A stretch of DNA of 64,000 bases from assembly GCF_021155775.2 (NCBI RefSeq), contig NC_060237.1:30925257-30989256 (forward strand). The letters are read 5' to 3'. A model generated the notes under the pieces. The model was not told where the DNA came from, searched no databases, and was given only the letters and a program-made list of their open reading frames with translations. The first letter of the stretch is position 1. Every line of letters begins with the position of its first letter. Positions 25,851 through 39,900 of the stretch are shown here, in pieces. The translations under genes were made by a program, and so were the position numbers. This stretch comes from Neodiprion pinetum (taxonomy: Eukaryota > Arthropoda > Insecta > Hymenoptera > Diprionidae).

Positions 25851-28800
25851 TGCAGGCGGGAACCAAACGGTAATTGACGTTCATGTCGTTTGGACGTTCT
25901 ATAACGGACCTGGATTCGTATAATCTACAACTCGGCCGACTCAGTGTGTGGCGGACGAGTTGACGACCCAAGAACACGTGCAGGGGGGGATGGAAGTCCT
26001 CGGACGTGATTTGAGTTGATAATTAATTGAATATAACGCCTAGGCGATACCGCGGTAAATGACGGAGTTACTGGAAATCTATGATCAAAGATTCAATTCG
26101 CTGGTTTGTTACAAGGCGATTTTCCCCCGTTCAGTTCCGCCGTAAAAGTTATGCGAAAAACGTGGAAGATCCCAGTTACAGTGGTACGAATGGCGCTACC
26201 CATAACGTAATTGATACAAGTTGTTAAAGCCTTGGCTACGTGAGTGACCAGCAGCATGCTGGGTAACGCCCAGTAGTTCGCAGAAGATGTGAATCAGTTC
26301 CGCGACGATCATCCTGCCGCGTAATCGTCCACTTTGAAGCAAGCGGCTTTCTGTTGCCAGGAGCGATCAATCGGTTGATCCAACCAATTCCGGGATTCCA
26401 ACGATCAAAGTCTAGGAAGCTTTACTTCCCAGTGATCGAGCAATCATTATTCTATTTTGACTATTAAACGTGTTTTCCCGAGTATTGCAATATGCTATGG
26501 AGCAAAATGGATTCGTGTGCATTAAGAGAGTACGTTTTCGCTTCGTGGTAAATCTATTATGATAAACCAATCAGAGCGCAAGATTTGGGCTTATGATAAA
26601 GTCAAGAAAAACGGTGGAATTGATCGTGGAATTTCATTGTTTTCCCCATTGCGCCAATAGGCAGAGGTGCACTTGTTTTATCTATTTATTAATTTATTAT
26701 TTATTTATAATAAAGTCCAGCAGTGAATCGAATTTCCTAACAATGGAAGACTCAGGAGCAACCGCGTTATACACAAAACACGAAATTTATTCATGTTCAA
26801 TTTACACGGATTTGAATTAAAAATGATTGGTCTGGTACACCGATGTTGAGCTTCTTTTGACTCTCGTTTATTTTTTCTCCTCGCCTTCGATAATTGAGTA
26901 GGATGAAATAATGGGGCGTGAAAAAGGTGCGAGCATAGGGTGGCGGTTAGGATCTCGAGACTGTTGCAGTGCTCGATTTGCTCGGTACGTTGTTCAATCC
27001 AGTTACCCGACAAGCGACCACTTTGGCTGATTGCTAGCGAGCCTGTACGATTTTGCTCGCGAAAAGGAAGGGAAGAATAAGGAAGAAGAAGAAGACGATG
27101 AGTAAAAAGCCGGAGGAGAGAAAACGACGAGTAAGAAAAAGGAAGAGGAAGAGACATACAATGGAGCGAGAGCACCGCGCCGCTGTCCACTGTATCAACC
27201 GCGGGACTTTTTGTTCCTCCGGATATACGTGGCGAACGGTCCGACATGGACAGGACTGTATCTAACAGTACAGTAACAACAACAGTAACATTTCGAAGTT
27301 TTACTGCAGCGTAACAGTCGAGCTGAACCAACGCGACATCCTCATTGATCGCGAGAGCTCGACGTACGGTTACCTACAAAAAGCGCGACTTTTACGATGA
27401 TATTTAGTCTTGTGAGTAGAACGATTGACCGGCGATAGTTTGCAGAAACGGCTATCGAGTCACGACGAGACGTCGAGAGATCGGAAGTCAATTGACTATT
27501 TTTCTTTACCCCGATTTTCTTCCATTCGTTGCATAGCTGAATGAAGAGAATACCTCGCAGGAAATTATAATCTTTCATGCGCTCCCGTGGCTGCTACAGG
27601 ATCAGAGGGCGAAAGAGGAAGACGTTGGCGTTCCTAGCAACCCGCAACGTGTCTAGTTCAGATCGATTCAGACCGCGAAAATCGAACTCTCTGAGAAGAG
27701 TTTACAGCTGCATCTTTGTTGCTGGTAATTATTGCCGCTTCATACATAAGTATAGTACGCGATTAGCGCCGGACCATGATCGTCCATTAACTCTATGAAT
27801 AGCCCGCGACTAGTTTCCGTGCTGGACACACCCCGAGTCTACCTACCACCGAGGTAACATTGGCGTGACCAGGGCAAAGCGAATATCTGTAATACCATTT
27901 GATTACCGATTGTTACAGACTTTCGAATGACTATGTATGAAGGTCGGTACTCCAACGCTGCAATCACGTTCAAGTCAAGATTTCTAATTAATCCTGCCTT
28001 TCGAATGGTTTCGATTACCAGAAAACGTTACGCTTCCGCGTGAATAGATTCCTCCGATCCACCTCTTAGTTGTCTTTCGAATCCATTCACCGCTTACGCA
28101 GGTATTTTGCTAAAAGGACAATTGAGCGCTAATGCCGTCTAACCGGTCGGTGATCGAGCGTTTAATTTTTTAATTATACACATCTCGATTAACATCTCGT
28201 TTTAATTACATGTCATCGTACCGTTAGCTCGACACCTCGGGTGGATTATGTTATCACGTCCAGTAAAGAAACATGATTTTAACGTTGATTAAACTTAAAT
28301 TTTGATCGACACATTCGGTGCTTGCTCCAATTTCGCAGCTGAGTGTCAGCTGAATAGCGTATGGTGAAGAGGGACCCGACCGATCGGAAGGGTTCGAATG
28401 AAATTCTTATTCCTTCCTATGTCGAAAATGTCAAATCAGTCTATCGGTCGAGGCGCGGGTCGGTCGTTGGGACGAATTAGAGATTCGTAATCTGGCAACC
28501 CGTTATGTCTGCGGAACGAATTGACGGAGGTCCTTGGAGTGAAAACCAGATATCCGTATGTTTTCATTCAACATTAACGTGATCCGACCAACGATTTGCC
28601 GATAAAGAGTCAACGAATTGGGTCAAGTTCTAGAATCAAGTTCTTTACAGGTGCGGACTCGTACCGGCGACGTGTTAGAATCGATAGTATAACACGCACA
28701 GTAGACATAGTTAGTTATTTTCCGTTGTCACCATTTTTTGAAAGGCGAAGACGCAGGTAGCCGCGCCGAGATAATGTTAATGTGCGAAATGCAAATTTCT

Positions 28801-30944
28801 CGCGGTTGTACGTCCGACCATGCTCATCATCATTCGAGAACACGTCTCGGGTTTTTGCAACACGAAAAAATAAGATATGAGTAAAAAATTACCATCCGGT
28901 AACAACGCGAATGAAACATGTACCCACCGATTTTAAATTCGGTCAGAGTTTGCGATTCTGCAGGTACTACATTATTGTGTAACGTGCCTTATAAATTCAC
29001 TCTGGCGATTCTCTTCATAGACGAAAATTTATTTCGTAGCGGTAAAATCTGTACGAAAGCGAGGGAAAAAAATCTTTCGAAGTCTGGCAAACACATGTAC
29101 CTGCAATCGTTTTTTTAGTCCACCTCGACACGAATCGCGACTTACAACTTGTTTCGCGGTACCTATAGATAGATTACAATTGTTTACAAACCCATGAATT
29201 AAAATGACAATGTTTCTTTCCACACTGACAAGTAGTTTCGATATAATTGGTATCGCTTCAAAACATTATAAGGAGTTAAAAAAAAAAAGAAATAAAGAAA
29301 ATACCTGATGCTGCTATCCTACGAAGCGGTTTACTCCGAAAATACTTTTCTCATTGCGACACAGACAGTGAACGTCCCCGACATCGACGTGCCCCCGTAT
29401 CATTTTAGTGGTAATATTTATTTTCTCTTTTTAACGTTGTAGAGCCGGTAATTTATTCGCTCGTTAAAACGCCGGAACGAATTCCATTAGCAATGGTATT
29501 ATATGGTGGTATACTTGAACGTGATTCATTTACTCGTTCGTGAAGTACGGTATTCACTGGATAATTTTCGTCGAACTCGTAGCTCTGAACGATTTGAGGA
29601 ATTTAAAACGCGTCGGGCTCCCGCCGGAAGTTGCGGCGGATCGCACCACCTTCCGTTCTTCCGAAGCAGCTTGGCGAAGAGCGCGAGTATCGCTCGGCAC
29701 GAGGACGTCGCGGACACTGAGGCTTTGCTGCAAAGACGGTTCTTTAACGGGGGCTGACCGAAGGCTTAACGGACACCACCTCTTTCTCTCTCGATTTCTC
29801 TCCATCTCACTCTCTCTCCTTCTCTCGCTCTCTATTTGTATTCGCCTTGCACTCTTTCGCTCCTCCTCTCCCTTCGCCTCTCTTGCTCATTCTCCCGATC
29901 ATCAAAGTCTCCTTGCATCCATCGCCCAAGGTCACGAATTGCGAAAATGCACCGCACGAAGCAAAGAAGAAAATTGCAAATTCAAAAGAGCCGCATATCG
30001 TAATGAACTAACAGGCCGGGAATTTTTCAATTATCTCGATAAAATAAAAAAAATATTAAAAAATCAAGCGGTCGTTCAGGTGATCAGAATTTCTTGACGA
30101 ATGGATTAATTCAGTTTCACAGACACCGGCGTCTTCGTTGCCGATGATGCGTCTTTCCGCGAGCTTATATTTATCTCGCGGTGCCAGAGGTGGCAGATGA
30201 TCACTGCTGACTGATGATCAGCCTGGTAACGGGGAAGAAGATCCGAAGGTCTAACGAGTCGATTAGGTATGTAACTTATATCTTCAGTCCCGTTTGTTCG
30301 AGGTCGCGTAATTGCCTCACAATAAAAGCCGAGACAATCGGAACAAGCAACGCGAAGCAATGAATAAATCCAATGGAAGGAAAAATTGTACCGCACCATT
30401 GGCGATGAGGTGTAGTACGTCTGTGCGAGCTGAGTGATTAACCCCTGCTATACATACATTGCAATATGCCCCGGGTAATTAGCGTCAAATTATTACCACT
30501 GATTGCAAACGATCGCGGAGTTATGCGAGCGCTCGTAACATATACAATTCTAGACAAGCAGGGTTTCTCGGCTTCCTTTTTCACACGCCAAGAAATCCCT
30601 CCACGTCTGTAGCGCAGCGCCAGCCGCACACATATCAACATTCCATTTTCAAATGCGAAGGAAAAGAGAAGAAAATATTTACACAAGACAAGATGCGAAC
30701 TGCTGCCATGCGCTGCGATGGCTGCAATCCAGCAACGATCATGCAGCAGGTATTATATCAATTAAAAAATAGCTGCTGCCCTCTCTCGCGGCCGGTCGGA
30801 CGACCTGCAATCAAAACCGAGGTAAAATAACTTGGAACAATGCATTCCGGAGGGAAAGAAAATCTACGGCTAACTTCCGGCTTACAATCAAGCACTCGCG
30901 ACGCACGCGAACGAAATAAAAATTCAACCGGTAAGGTAAGCGTA

Positions 30945-31155
30945 TCGGTTATCCACCGTGTCCCAATTATTGACCTTTTTTGGTTGTGCCCGGTTGATCC
31001 CTAGTTCTAAAATTACCAAAAAACACATTTTTAGCGTTCAACCCTCTAGCAATTGGTTTTAATTATCGAGTAATTCACAATTTGTGCGTCAATTTATAAT
31101 TTCGGAAAATAAAACGCTCAATAATTGGGTCTAAGCGTGTCAATAACCGGTGCAC
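30945..31155. mobile_element. Possible MITE, copy 2 of the dispersed repeat
   Basis: The left side reads CGGTTAT...CCCAATTATTGACC and the right side CTCAATAATTGGG...TCAATAACCG, an imperfect inverted pair around about 200 bases of AT-rich sequence. Its left end matches the fragment at 23033-23088 in opposite orientation. Confidence 0.45.
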
Positions 31156-31699
31156 TCGCCTTATCTGCGGCAGCGTCTTCATTTTCGATTCCAGACGTCA
31201 CTAGTCTTCGGGTGAAACTTGACACGACGGACACCTCTCTGACAAATAATCGTCATTCTCGGTATCCATGAAATCGTCCGTAAATATCTCGTCTCGAAAG
31301 AGTTCCGCTGCTCACTCAGATTTACAGCTGATCTCTGCAGCTACGATGTTGTCTCCTCGATTACAACCGAGGATGGACGCGTCTAGCCGTGTTGACAAGC
31401 TGACAATGAGCGAGAGTTCGAGTAGCCTGGCGGATGTACAATGGCCCATCATTTTTTTCATTTTCTTTTCGTGTCTTTATACTTTCACAATCGTACTACA
31501 GAGCATCCGTTTATTCTTTACCGACTTGATTGACCCGCTTCTTCCGAGTGTTGATACGAACCTTAAATTTCTTCTTTGCCCTAGAAACTTGTCAATGAAA
31601 AATGATCGTGCTTTCGAACCCTTTGCTAACGCTACGCGAGTACTGCAACGATAACAATCTCCGCATCTCGACTGACAATGAAATTCGACGACTCTCGGG

Positions 31700-31930
31700 C
31701 AGGGTTGTAAAAATTTTTAATCGAAAAGTAATGCATTAATCGTTAATTTAATATTATTTTATAGAAATGGTTTTCATTCAAAATTAAAATTTAGTGCTCA
31801 ATGAAAATTATTTACCATTGAAAATTGAAATTTAATGGCCAATGGATATATTTTTCATTAAAAGTTAAGAATTATTGGCTAATGAAAACGCTAATACATT
31901 GAAAAAAGTGACACGTTATTCACAACCCTG
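31700..31930. mobile_element. hAT-like MITE (231 bp)
   Basis: Ends are CAGGGTTGT (31700-31708) and its complement ACAACCCTG (31922-31930). Eight-base flanks, CTCTCGGG at 31692-31699 and CTCTCAGA at 31931-31938, match at six of eight positions. That fits the 8-bp target duplication of hAT elements after some decay. The interior is built of AATGAAAATT-type AT-rich repeats and has no ORF. Confidence 0.7.
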
Positions 31931-32299
31931 CTCTCAGAGCTATGGGAAACATAAGGTGACAGTCGAGATGTTTCCACCGAATATTCACTAGTTGCAGAAG
32001 ATGATAGCTGAAAATTTATTTGAAGTTATCTCAAGCCAGTATCGGTCAAAGTAATTTCAATCGGTCTGAATTTTCGTCAACTCTATACTGAGACCATTAA
32101 AGTATAAATGAAATCTGTTTAAAAGTGATGATGTGAAAAATAAGTAGCATTGACGAACATCCTCTGCAGTTACGGATCCGTTTTGCGTTCAGCCAAACAT
32201 ATTCCGCTTATGGCTTGCCGAGACTGTTTGGCTGGTCGCAAAAGCGGTAATTTCCATAACTTATGTTTAAGCACGAATAAATTTATCAATACTCAACGA

Positions 32300-32321
32300 C
32301 AGAGAGAGAGAGAGAGAGAGA
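32300..32321 (+). repeat. (GA)n microsatellite
   Basis: Eleven AG/GA units. A similar run is at 33921-33945. Confidence 0.9.
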
Positions 32322-33920
32322 TACGCCGGTGGTGAGAGACTCGCAAACCGCAGACTTTCATCGCTGAACTGTGTGTGTTAGAGCTCGGTGATTGATATGC
32401 ACGTAGGTGTGCAATGCACATTGACAGATGGGTAACAGAGGGCCAAGTCCATTATCCAGATGAGGCCCTGGCGTTGCAGTCGGAGCAGAAACCAATCCGG
32501 GAAAGAAAATTGGCGTCGTGGTCGGCAAATATGATGTATAACGACCTCCTGCGGGCTATTCTCATATACGAACGCAATTACTGTGCGAAGTGATCGACAG
32601 AACCGAATTATTCGCCACTCTTCCAGATCTTTTGTGCAGTATGCAGTTACGTGTCGCCACCTACGGTAAAGGTTTTCGAATTTCTGGCGGATGATGAACT
32701 GGCGGAACTGGCATAGACCCGAAAATCCCGCTGCATGCATTTCCTCATCTGATATCCAGCATCGCGATCGCCAATTGTCCAGAATAGAATGGACTATAAT
32801 GATCAAATTAAATAGCGGCGAATTCACAGTGTAGCCTTTCAGATTATGTTTCGTGATGGAATTTCATTGATGTAATACATGCTTCCACAAGACGCAGGCA
32901 AAGAACAACTTTAATGCAGACATAAATTTCGTCGAGATACGAACATCTCGTAGTCTAAACATTGACTTGAATTTATTGTTGATTATACGTATACAGGAGC
33001 CGGTGTCCTGACGTATGCACCAAATTCTCGTGGATTCTTTTACTTACGGCACTCAAAAACTACGCGTTGCGAAAAATCGATTGAAATTGCAAAGCACCTG
33101 CCCGGAAGAATGTGTAAAATATGCGTAGCCGATCCTTGGACGATGCAAAAAGAAGAAGACGACGAAGTAAAGGAAGTCGTGGCTGTAAACGATAAGACGC
33201 TACACCCTGTAATTAAGTACGGCCGGGCTTGAAAGTTTTTAAGGGCCGTCTGGGATCACTATCGAGAATTAAATCTCCTTCGGATTTTGGTTATACCTAT
33301 ACATATATTTGCGAGCCGAATTTTTTTTCCCAGGATCTCCTCCTTCTCTCGGTTGATTCGTTTGCAGATTTCGCTGAAAGGTGACCGTCTTCCCACGAGG
33401 CCGATCGTCGTCGCAGGCCTCTCGAGTTGGACGAAGCCGCTCGTGTCCACGTGCGGGACGTTCCTAATTTCCTCTTGGAAAGTTCGGCCTCACGCTTCAT
33501 CGCCCCGGGGATGCAGCAGCCGCGCCAATGCGTGCCTCGGGATAATAAAACGCGGCGAAATTTCAATTTCAATGCTCAATAATTCGTGGAGGATAACAGC
33601 CATCTCTAATCGCCTCCAAGTTCTCCCATATCCGTTTGAATGACGAAGACAATAACGTAGCTCCGGATCTACGAAGTCGATGGAACTACCACGACGTTGA
33701 TGAGCAGTGGCTCATTGTCAGTCCAAGATTCAGAAAAACGCCGGGGTTGCTCGTCGAGACCCAGTACCTACATGTCTTCTAGGTACACGAGTCACACTTT
33801 CACGATTCACCGTTCAACTAAAGAGTCGCTTTTACTTTCCTGCGTTGCTTGGCACGGGTCTCGGGACGAGTGTGGTTCAATTTTCAAGTCGAGGCTCGTC
33901 CATACTGTTCATGAACGTAT

Positions 33921-33945
33921 AGAGAGAGAGAGAGAGAGAGAGAGA
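33921..33945 (+). repeat. (GA)n microsatellite
   Basis: About twelve AG/GA units, in the same orientation as the run at 32300. Confidence 0.9.
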
Positions 33946-36900
33946 AGAGGTGATGTCCGTATCTCGGAAAGGACGGGATATTCCTGACTCGGTTAGAGTT
34001 TGATGGTAGATAATTTTTGGGCGAGCGTCGCATTCTTCTGCCGTCTGTCACACCCGCTCGAAATTTACTTGCTCTAGTCTGTTCTACTGCTTTAGGCAGA
34101 GAGAGAGTGCAGCCCTCTGATCCGGTGTCGGTTGATTACATCGTCAGCTCCGCTCCGCGCCGACCTGTGAACTTTAAAGTCCACCGGACTACTCGTTAAA
34201 CTATGATTTGCGACCATCGAGTTTACGCCGTGGCAGCGGTAAATTTTAGTTGAAACCTCACGACAAGTTTAGAGCACTGCTCGATTTGCACCACCTGCCG
34301 AGGAATCGATTCCGCATGTAATATCTCTGACATAAATCGACACCTCGCAATAATTTTTAATGAGTTTATCGCGATTCTTCGAAATCCAGCGGTCTTCCTG
34401 AACCTCCGACAAATCGTAGGTAGGTACCTACCAACCCAAGTCGTAGACACAGGCAGATAATCGTTTTGAAAGTAAAATCAGTCCGCCCAACCTGCCCCAT
34501 CTAATGCAGTTAAATGTGACATTTACCATGGCTAATTTAGAGAAAGTCAGTTGGAATGATAAAGCCGGGAACAACCGACACCCAGCAACGTCGGCAGCAA
34601 ATGCAGTCCCATTAAAGACAACGACGAAAAAACCCCGGTACGATAACCATGCGCATGCACGTTCAATTATCGGTATGGCTACGACATTATACCCTGACGA
34701 CCATGTAACAGCCGAGTCGGTTTCAGGAAGAAACTTACATGAACGCACTGGAGTAACGAGAGAGAAAAGGATCTCGTGCAGCGCCGCTTATTAGTTCCGT
34801 TTTGTTGCTCTTCTTTCCCACTTGGACAAGTGGGAAATGCCTTCTTTAATTCACTTCCGAGCAGCGGAGCGATACCCTCGTGAACCCTCGGCTCATCGTC
34901 GGTCACGTCGCTGAGGAGCCCTCGAGGCGTTCATCACTCCGATCACGTGAACCTCTCAGGTTCGTCTTAATTGCCTCCATTTCTTTGACCAGAGGAACCA
35001 CCGTCCTTTGTCCGGAAGGTGAAAGTATTTGTGCCCTGGTCCTAGGCGCTACGTTAGCCACTCACCACTTCCTAATCTAAATCTTTTCACGGTCGAATTT
35101 CTAGTCGGCTACTGAGCGCGGAGCTTCTTTACACTACGATTAGTCGAAACGCATTCCTACAAATCGGTGTTCTGTGGACTTGAAACGTTGTTCTTCAATT
35201 TTCGTATTAACTCGTTGAAATGCCGAAGAAGAAAAATTTTAAAACCGGCAAGCATATTTTCTCCGACTGTACATATATCTTTGGCACTCGGCGGATAAGC
35301 TGTCTAATTATAATACCACTATTTCTGATCATCGTGTGCACGGAACGAATTAAACCTGAGCAAGATTCAATGAAATTATCACGTATACACCTATGTATAA
35401 CATGTATATACACACATTATACACGTGTATACACAAGTTATAAAAGCCCTGGAGGCACACCAGCTATACCTAGTAGAAAGTTTGATCCCCACAGAAGCCC
35501 GACAACTCGACAGTTTATTGATTATTTAGTAACAATTGAACCCTGGCACATCTCCTCTGGTTGGAATTGCCAGCATTGCGACGATGTAGAAAATGAGACA
35601 GAAACCGTTAATGCCAAAGAGAGATAGAAGGTGGAAGGGATCTGAACGGTCGAAAGTATTTAGTCCCATGTCCATCCTGCGTGCGTGTAATTACCGTGAT
35701 CAACGCTAATAGTACCTATAACACGTACTCATAGAAAGGAGAGAGAGACCCGGTTCGCTTACACACATTTACCTCAGCTCACACCAGCATGCGTGCTCGA
35801 GCGTCGTACGAACCACGCGACGGCCGAGCTCACGGGCTCTCCGTCCTATCTTGGCCGCTCATCGTAAACGACGACGACGAGGACGACGAGGAGGACAAGA
35901 ACGAGAGCAAGAACGAGAAGGCGCGCGTGCAGTGCACGCGGTGCATCCTAAGAACTGTGTCAAGGGCACGAGTCATTGTCCTCTTCCTCTTCCTCGTCCT
36001 CATCCTCGTTCCCTCCGTACATACACACGACACGACATACCTGCAAGGCTCACCTCCGCGAGGTTCGTGCTACGAGCATTCCGCCAGATGATCTCCCGGA
36101 GTAGCTCACAATCAGCCTCGCCGTATATCATTAGATACGTCGCGCGAGCTCCTCCCATCGCGTGGTGGTGCCAACTTATTTTCATTTATTTCTATTTCAG
36201 TTTTTAATTTGCCTTCAAATTATTTTTACACGTGGTATAATTTTGCCCGGTGGGCTGATCCCGGCGACGGCGAGCATGCGAAGGAAGCAACTCCGTGGCG
36301 TGCGCGAGCTCTCTTTCCTTCGTCCACTCGGTCATGATGCGGGCGAGAAACCTAGATGACAGAACTAGAAAAGGGGGGAAAACACCGGGCAGCTCGCGGC
36401 GAGATAGGACGGGACCGGAATTCTGGCCGGAGGTGGATTAGATCGGATTATCTCGTAGATCGATGAACGCCCGAGGTAAACAGACGCGGAGAAACACCGA
36501 GGCTGCCGGAGATTTGAATGAGTGATTGGCAAGGCTGGATTCTGCCGCAACGTCTGCTCGCCATTTTGTCCCCAGTTAGAAATCTTTCTTTACCATTTTA
36601 AGCGATCGGGACCCAAGTATCGGCCGGCTTACTTGGTACTCAAGTGAAATTTATGGCACCGCTAGAAACGGCGAGCTTTTTCCGTCATTCTGTTTCTTTC
36701 GCGTTAAAATCGCGCCGTCCTGCGGATTCACGCCAACTTATCCGAATCACCCGTTCGAATATTCACGAAGCGTTCGACATTTTTTTTTTTTTATCTCAAT
36801 CATTTCACCAAGCCTCGACTATTTATTATCGATTATTCGCGATTGGAAGGCGTCCTTTCACCATTACCAGACAATCGCTAACTCCGCACTGGTATTGTTC

Positions 36901-39900
36901 TTATTTCAGTAGCCACAATCCGAGCGGGGTCAGGCGGCGTGTCCGAGAATCTAGACTTTCTTGTTGCCTGTTATCGACACATTTTTTCGAGCATTAGCTC
37001 TATCGGAACTACACGATCAATTGCACGATAAGTCTTCGCCTTGGTGAGGAGTTTCCGGGACGAGCAACGCGTGCAACGCGGCTGAATATCGCGTGCAACT
37101 CCTCCTGAAACTATCTAACCTAGGTATAACGTACGTGTCCGCGTCTCTTTTTCCACGGGGTCTCGATCACCGCAGTCGTCGATGGACTCGATTGGATTCG
37201 ATCGCTTCGGGTGTTAGTTTTCCAGGACAGTCGTCGCTCACCACGCAATGGATTATCGGCACTTAATGCACCGCGCTCGTGCACTTGGAGCAACGGTTCT
37301 TCGCCTGAGTCAAACCAGCTTCTGCATCGAATTATCGTCCTCTGTACCTACGGTGTCGCAGGGCTGCGGAATTCGACGCCGGCCTCGTTGGGCGCGTTAG
37401 ATTCATTTTATATCGACAAATCGCTTCTGCTTTGCGCCCCAAACCTGAGAAAATCTTCGCCACCTGCGCGAATTAACTGGAAAGCAAGAAATACGTAAGT
37501 ATAAGCGTCTCCGATTTTTGGCAGAAGCTGCCGATATCCAGCGGGCATCGCTCTTCGATCTCTCACGCGTGTCTCCATCTTACAATTACGCGGCATTAGA
37601 GTCACATGGACATAACGAAGCGAACCGGTGCCTGACTTCGGGACGGTGCGTGGAAAGCGGCGTACGTATTGGCGTTTCGCCGCGAAGGGGCTTAAATCTA
37701 TCCCGAGGAGCCTCGGCATCGAACTCCGTGATTTCTGATATGCCCATTAGCAAAGACGAGCCTTACTCGGCTGCGGGAACGCATCCATCCACGATTTATT
37801 GGGCTATTCACTCCGACTGCACTGCAACGCGCGCGGTTATAAGGTTCGACTCTATCCTTCTCCTCAAGTAATATTGCACCGCCTCTCAATGATCTTATCG
37901 CGAGTAATTAACACCTGCCAGAATCACCGCAGCCCATGCGTCACCTGAATTTTCCGTAAATCACTCCGCCCCGTCCATAAACAATATCTAACAAGCCCAT
38001 CGCCATAGACGTTAGGTATATGTATTCTTCTATCCATATTTCACGGCGATCTTCGAGGCATCGGCTCCGGATGATTATTTCTCCTTCCCTTTCCTTTGGC
38101 TTGGATCTATTTTCATTCACCTACACAACGTTCCTGAAGCGTGTGTCTACGATATCAGAGATCACACGTGGAATTGCAACAGCTGCCGCGGTACCGATCA
38201 ACCAGGGTAGGTGGACCAGTTTAGCCGACGTCCTTCAAGCCCGCGTGCACTGTCGGTGGAAATTGATACGAAGTGAAAGAACGATTAATCTCAATCAAGC
38301 CACCGGTTGATCGTTGCCTTGGATCGAGTCGAGTCAACTGGCGTGTCGAGCATCGTTACACGGCAGGGTCGAGAGACCGACAAGTTCGAGGGAGAAAATT
38401 TTAATTGAAACATATATTATCGCCGTTCGCCCGATGGGGTTATGCAGCGATGTGCACGGTGATGCTTCGATCGCGATAATCGGACTCTGAAATTCGCTGA
38501 TTCGTCGTCCATCCGCGATCGGTGATCACTGATACGTATCCTGCACGATTTCCATCCGCTGTCACAGACGTCTGTACCTTCAAATAAATCTAACTCTAGT
38601 GAAATAACAAGAGCGAAAGCAACCGCGAATTGACTCCGTACTCGAAGCACGTGGTTTCGAAATTAAAGTGCGGGAATTCCGAAACGAAAATTAGTCTTTC
38701 CGATGAAGCGAGGAGAGAAAAATGAGTCACAGTTTTCTAAATTATGGTAATCAGTGTTGACTCGCGTTGTTTGAGATGCGGAAATACCGAGGGCGTGTAA
38801 TATGCGTAGAGGTATCGAGACGCCTGAATCAGACGTTGGGCGAATACTTTTCATTTCACCTGCCGTTCGGTAACTGTAAACCTCGAGAAACTTACTAACC
38901 TAGCCTAGGTACACAGACTCGAATGTATAATGTATGTTATACGCAAATATCCAGCTGTAACGCGCACGCGGCTTTGAGAACTGTTATAATAATAGACAAT
39001 CTATCTGCTATTAGAATGCGTTGCTTACCCTAACGGAAAAAAAACCCTCAATTTGACGGTTAATTTGCATCCTTAATTTTCTTATGGAAATTCATCATTA
39101 TCTATGAGTTGGGGGTGCGAATTTACACCCAAGTTGGTTTTTTCTTTTTTTTCTTTTTTTCTTGTTAGGGTGGATTTTTTTCTTTTTGCTAAGATTTTAT
39201 CGTTTTTTAGAACCAAAAATCAACAGAGTTTTTGGCTTTTTTTTTTAACAGCTATTCATTATAATTGTTATCGATCGTATGTTCCTTTATGATCATTCGT
39301 TCTAACGAATAGAGAATGATGTCCAACATCATTCCAATCGACTTTCCAACGATCAGTTTATTCAATTATCAAATCGTTATTCATACGCTCAACATCTCCT
39401 AATACACGTTGCATAAATAGATCTTCAATATTTAACGGAAAGTTTCTCCAGTGTTATAAATCTACTACAACCGTGAAGCATACGTATGATATTTCCGCTA
39501 TAACTGTCAATGAATTTATCGATGAGTAGTGATTACACGACGATTATAGATATGCTTAGACTTGTTTATTGCCAAAGGCTATATTTGCAGACATTAAAAA
39601 CCTTCAAACTGTCACCACATAGTGGATGAATTATTCATCACATTGTAACTTGCGTTAACTATCACGTTTCTTTATTTTCGGACGAAAGATTAACGATTAA
39701 TTCATACCTTCACCCCTTTTTTTTACTACCATTTGCGAGGTCTGGGTATACATGCCCAAAACAATCAAAGATAGTCAGAGGTATCGGCGGTGATTTTGAA
39801 AGCTGAATTAAACTGATCCAGACACGAGATCTCGCCACCATTTTCTTAGACTCGACTTCATAATCTATTAACGCGAATAAATAAAACTTCCTTAGTCCAC

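Larger units (their letters stand above)
23001..31000. other. Gene-poor DNA, part 2
   Basis: I can support no gene here. Reading frames of 60-208 codons exist on both strands, but none carries a recognisable domain, a consistent splice pattern or a coding-type third-position bias. The largest (about 26.7-27.3 kb, minus) crosses low-complexity GAAGAAG sequence. Confidence 0.5.

Noticed and set aside
26705..27331. A 208-codon minus-strand frame
   Set aside because: It crosses purine-rich low-complexity sequence and has no domain or coding bias.
32378..32827. A 149-codon minus-strand frame
   Set aside because: Reads as mixed sequence without a domain, a splice context or homologous motifs I know.
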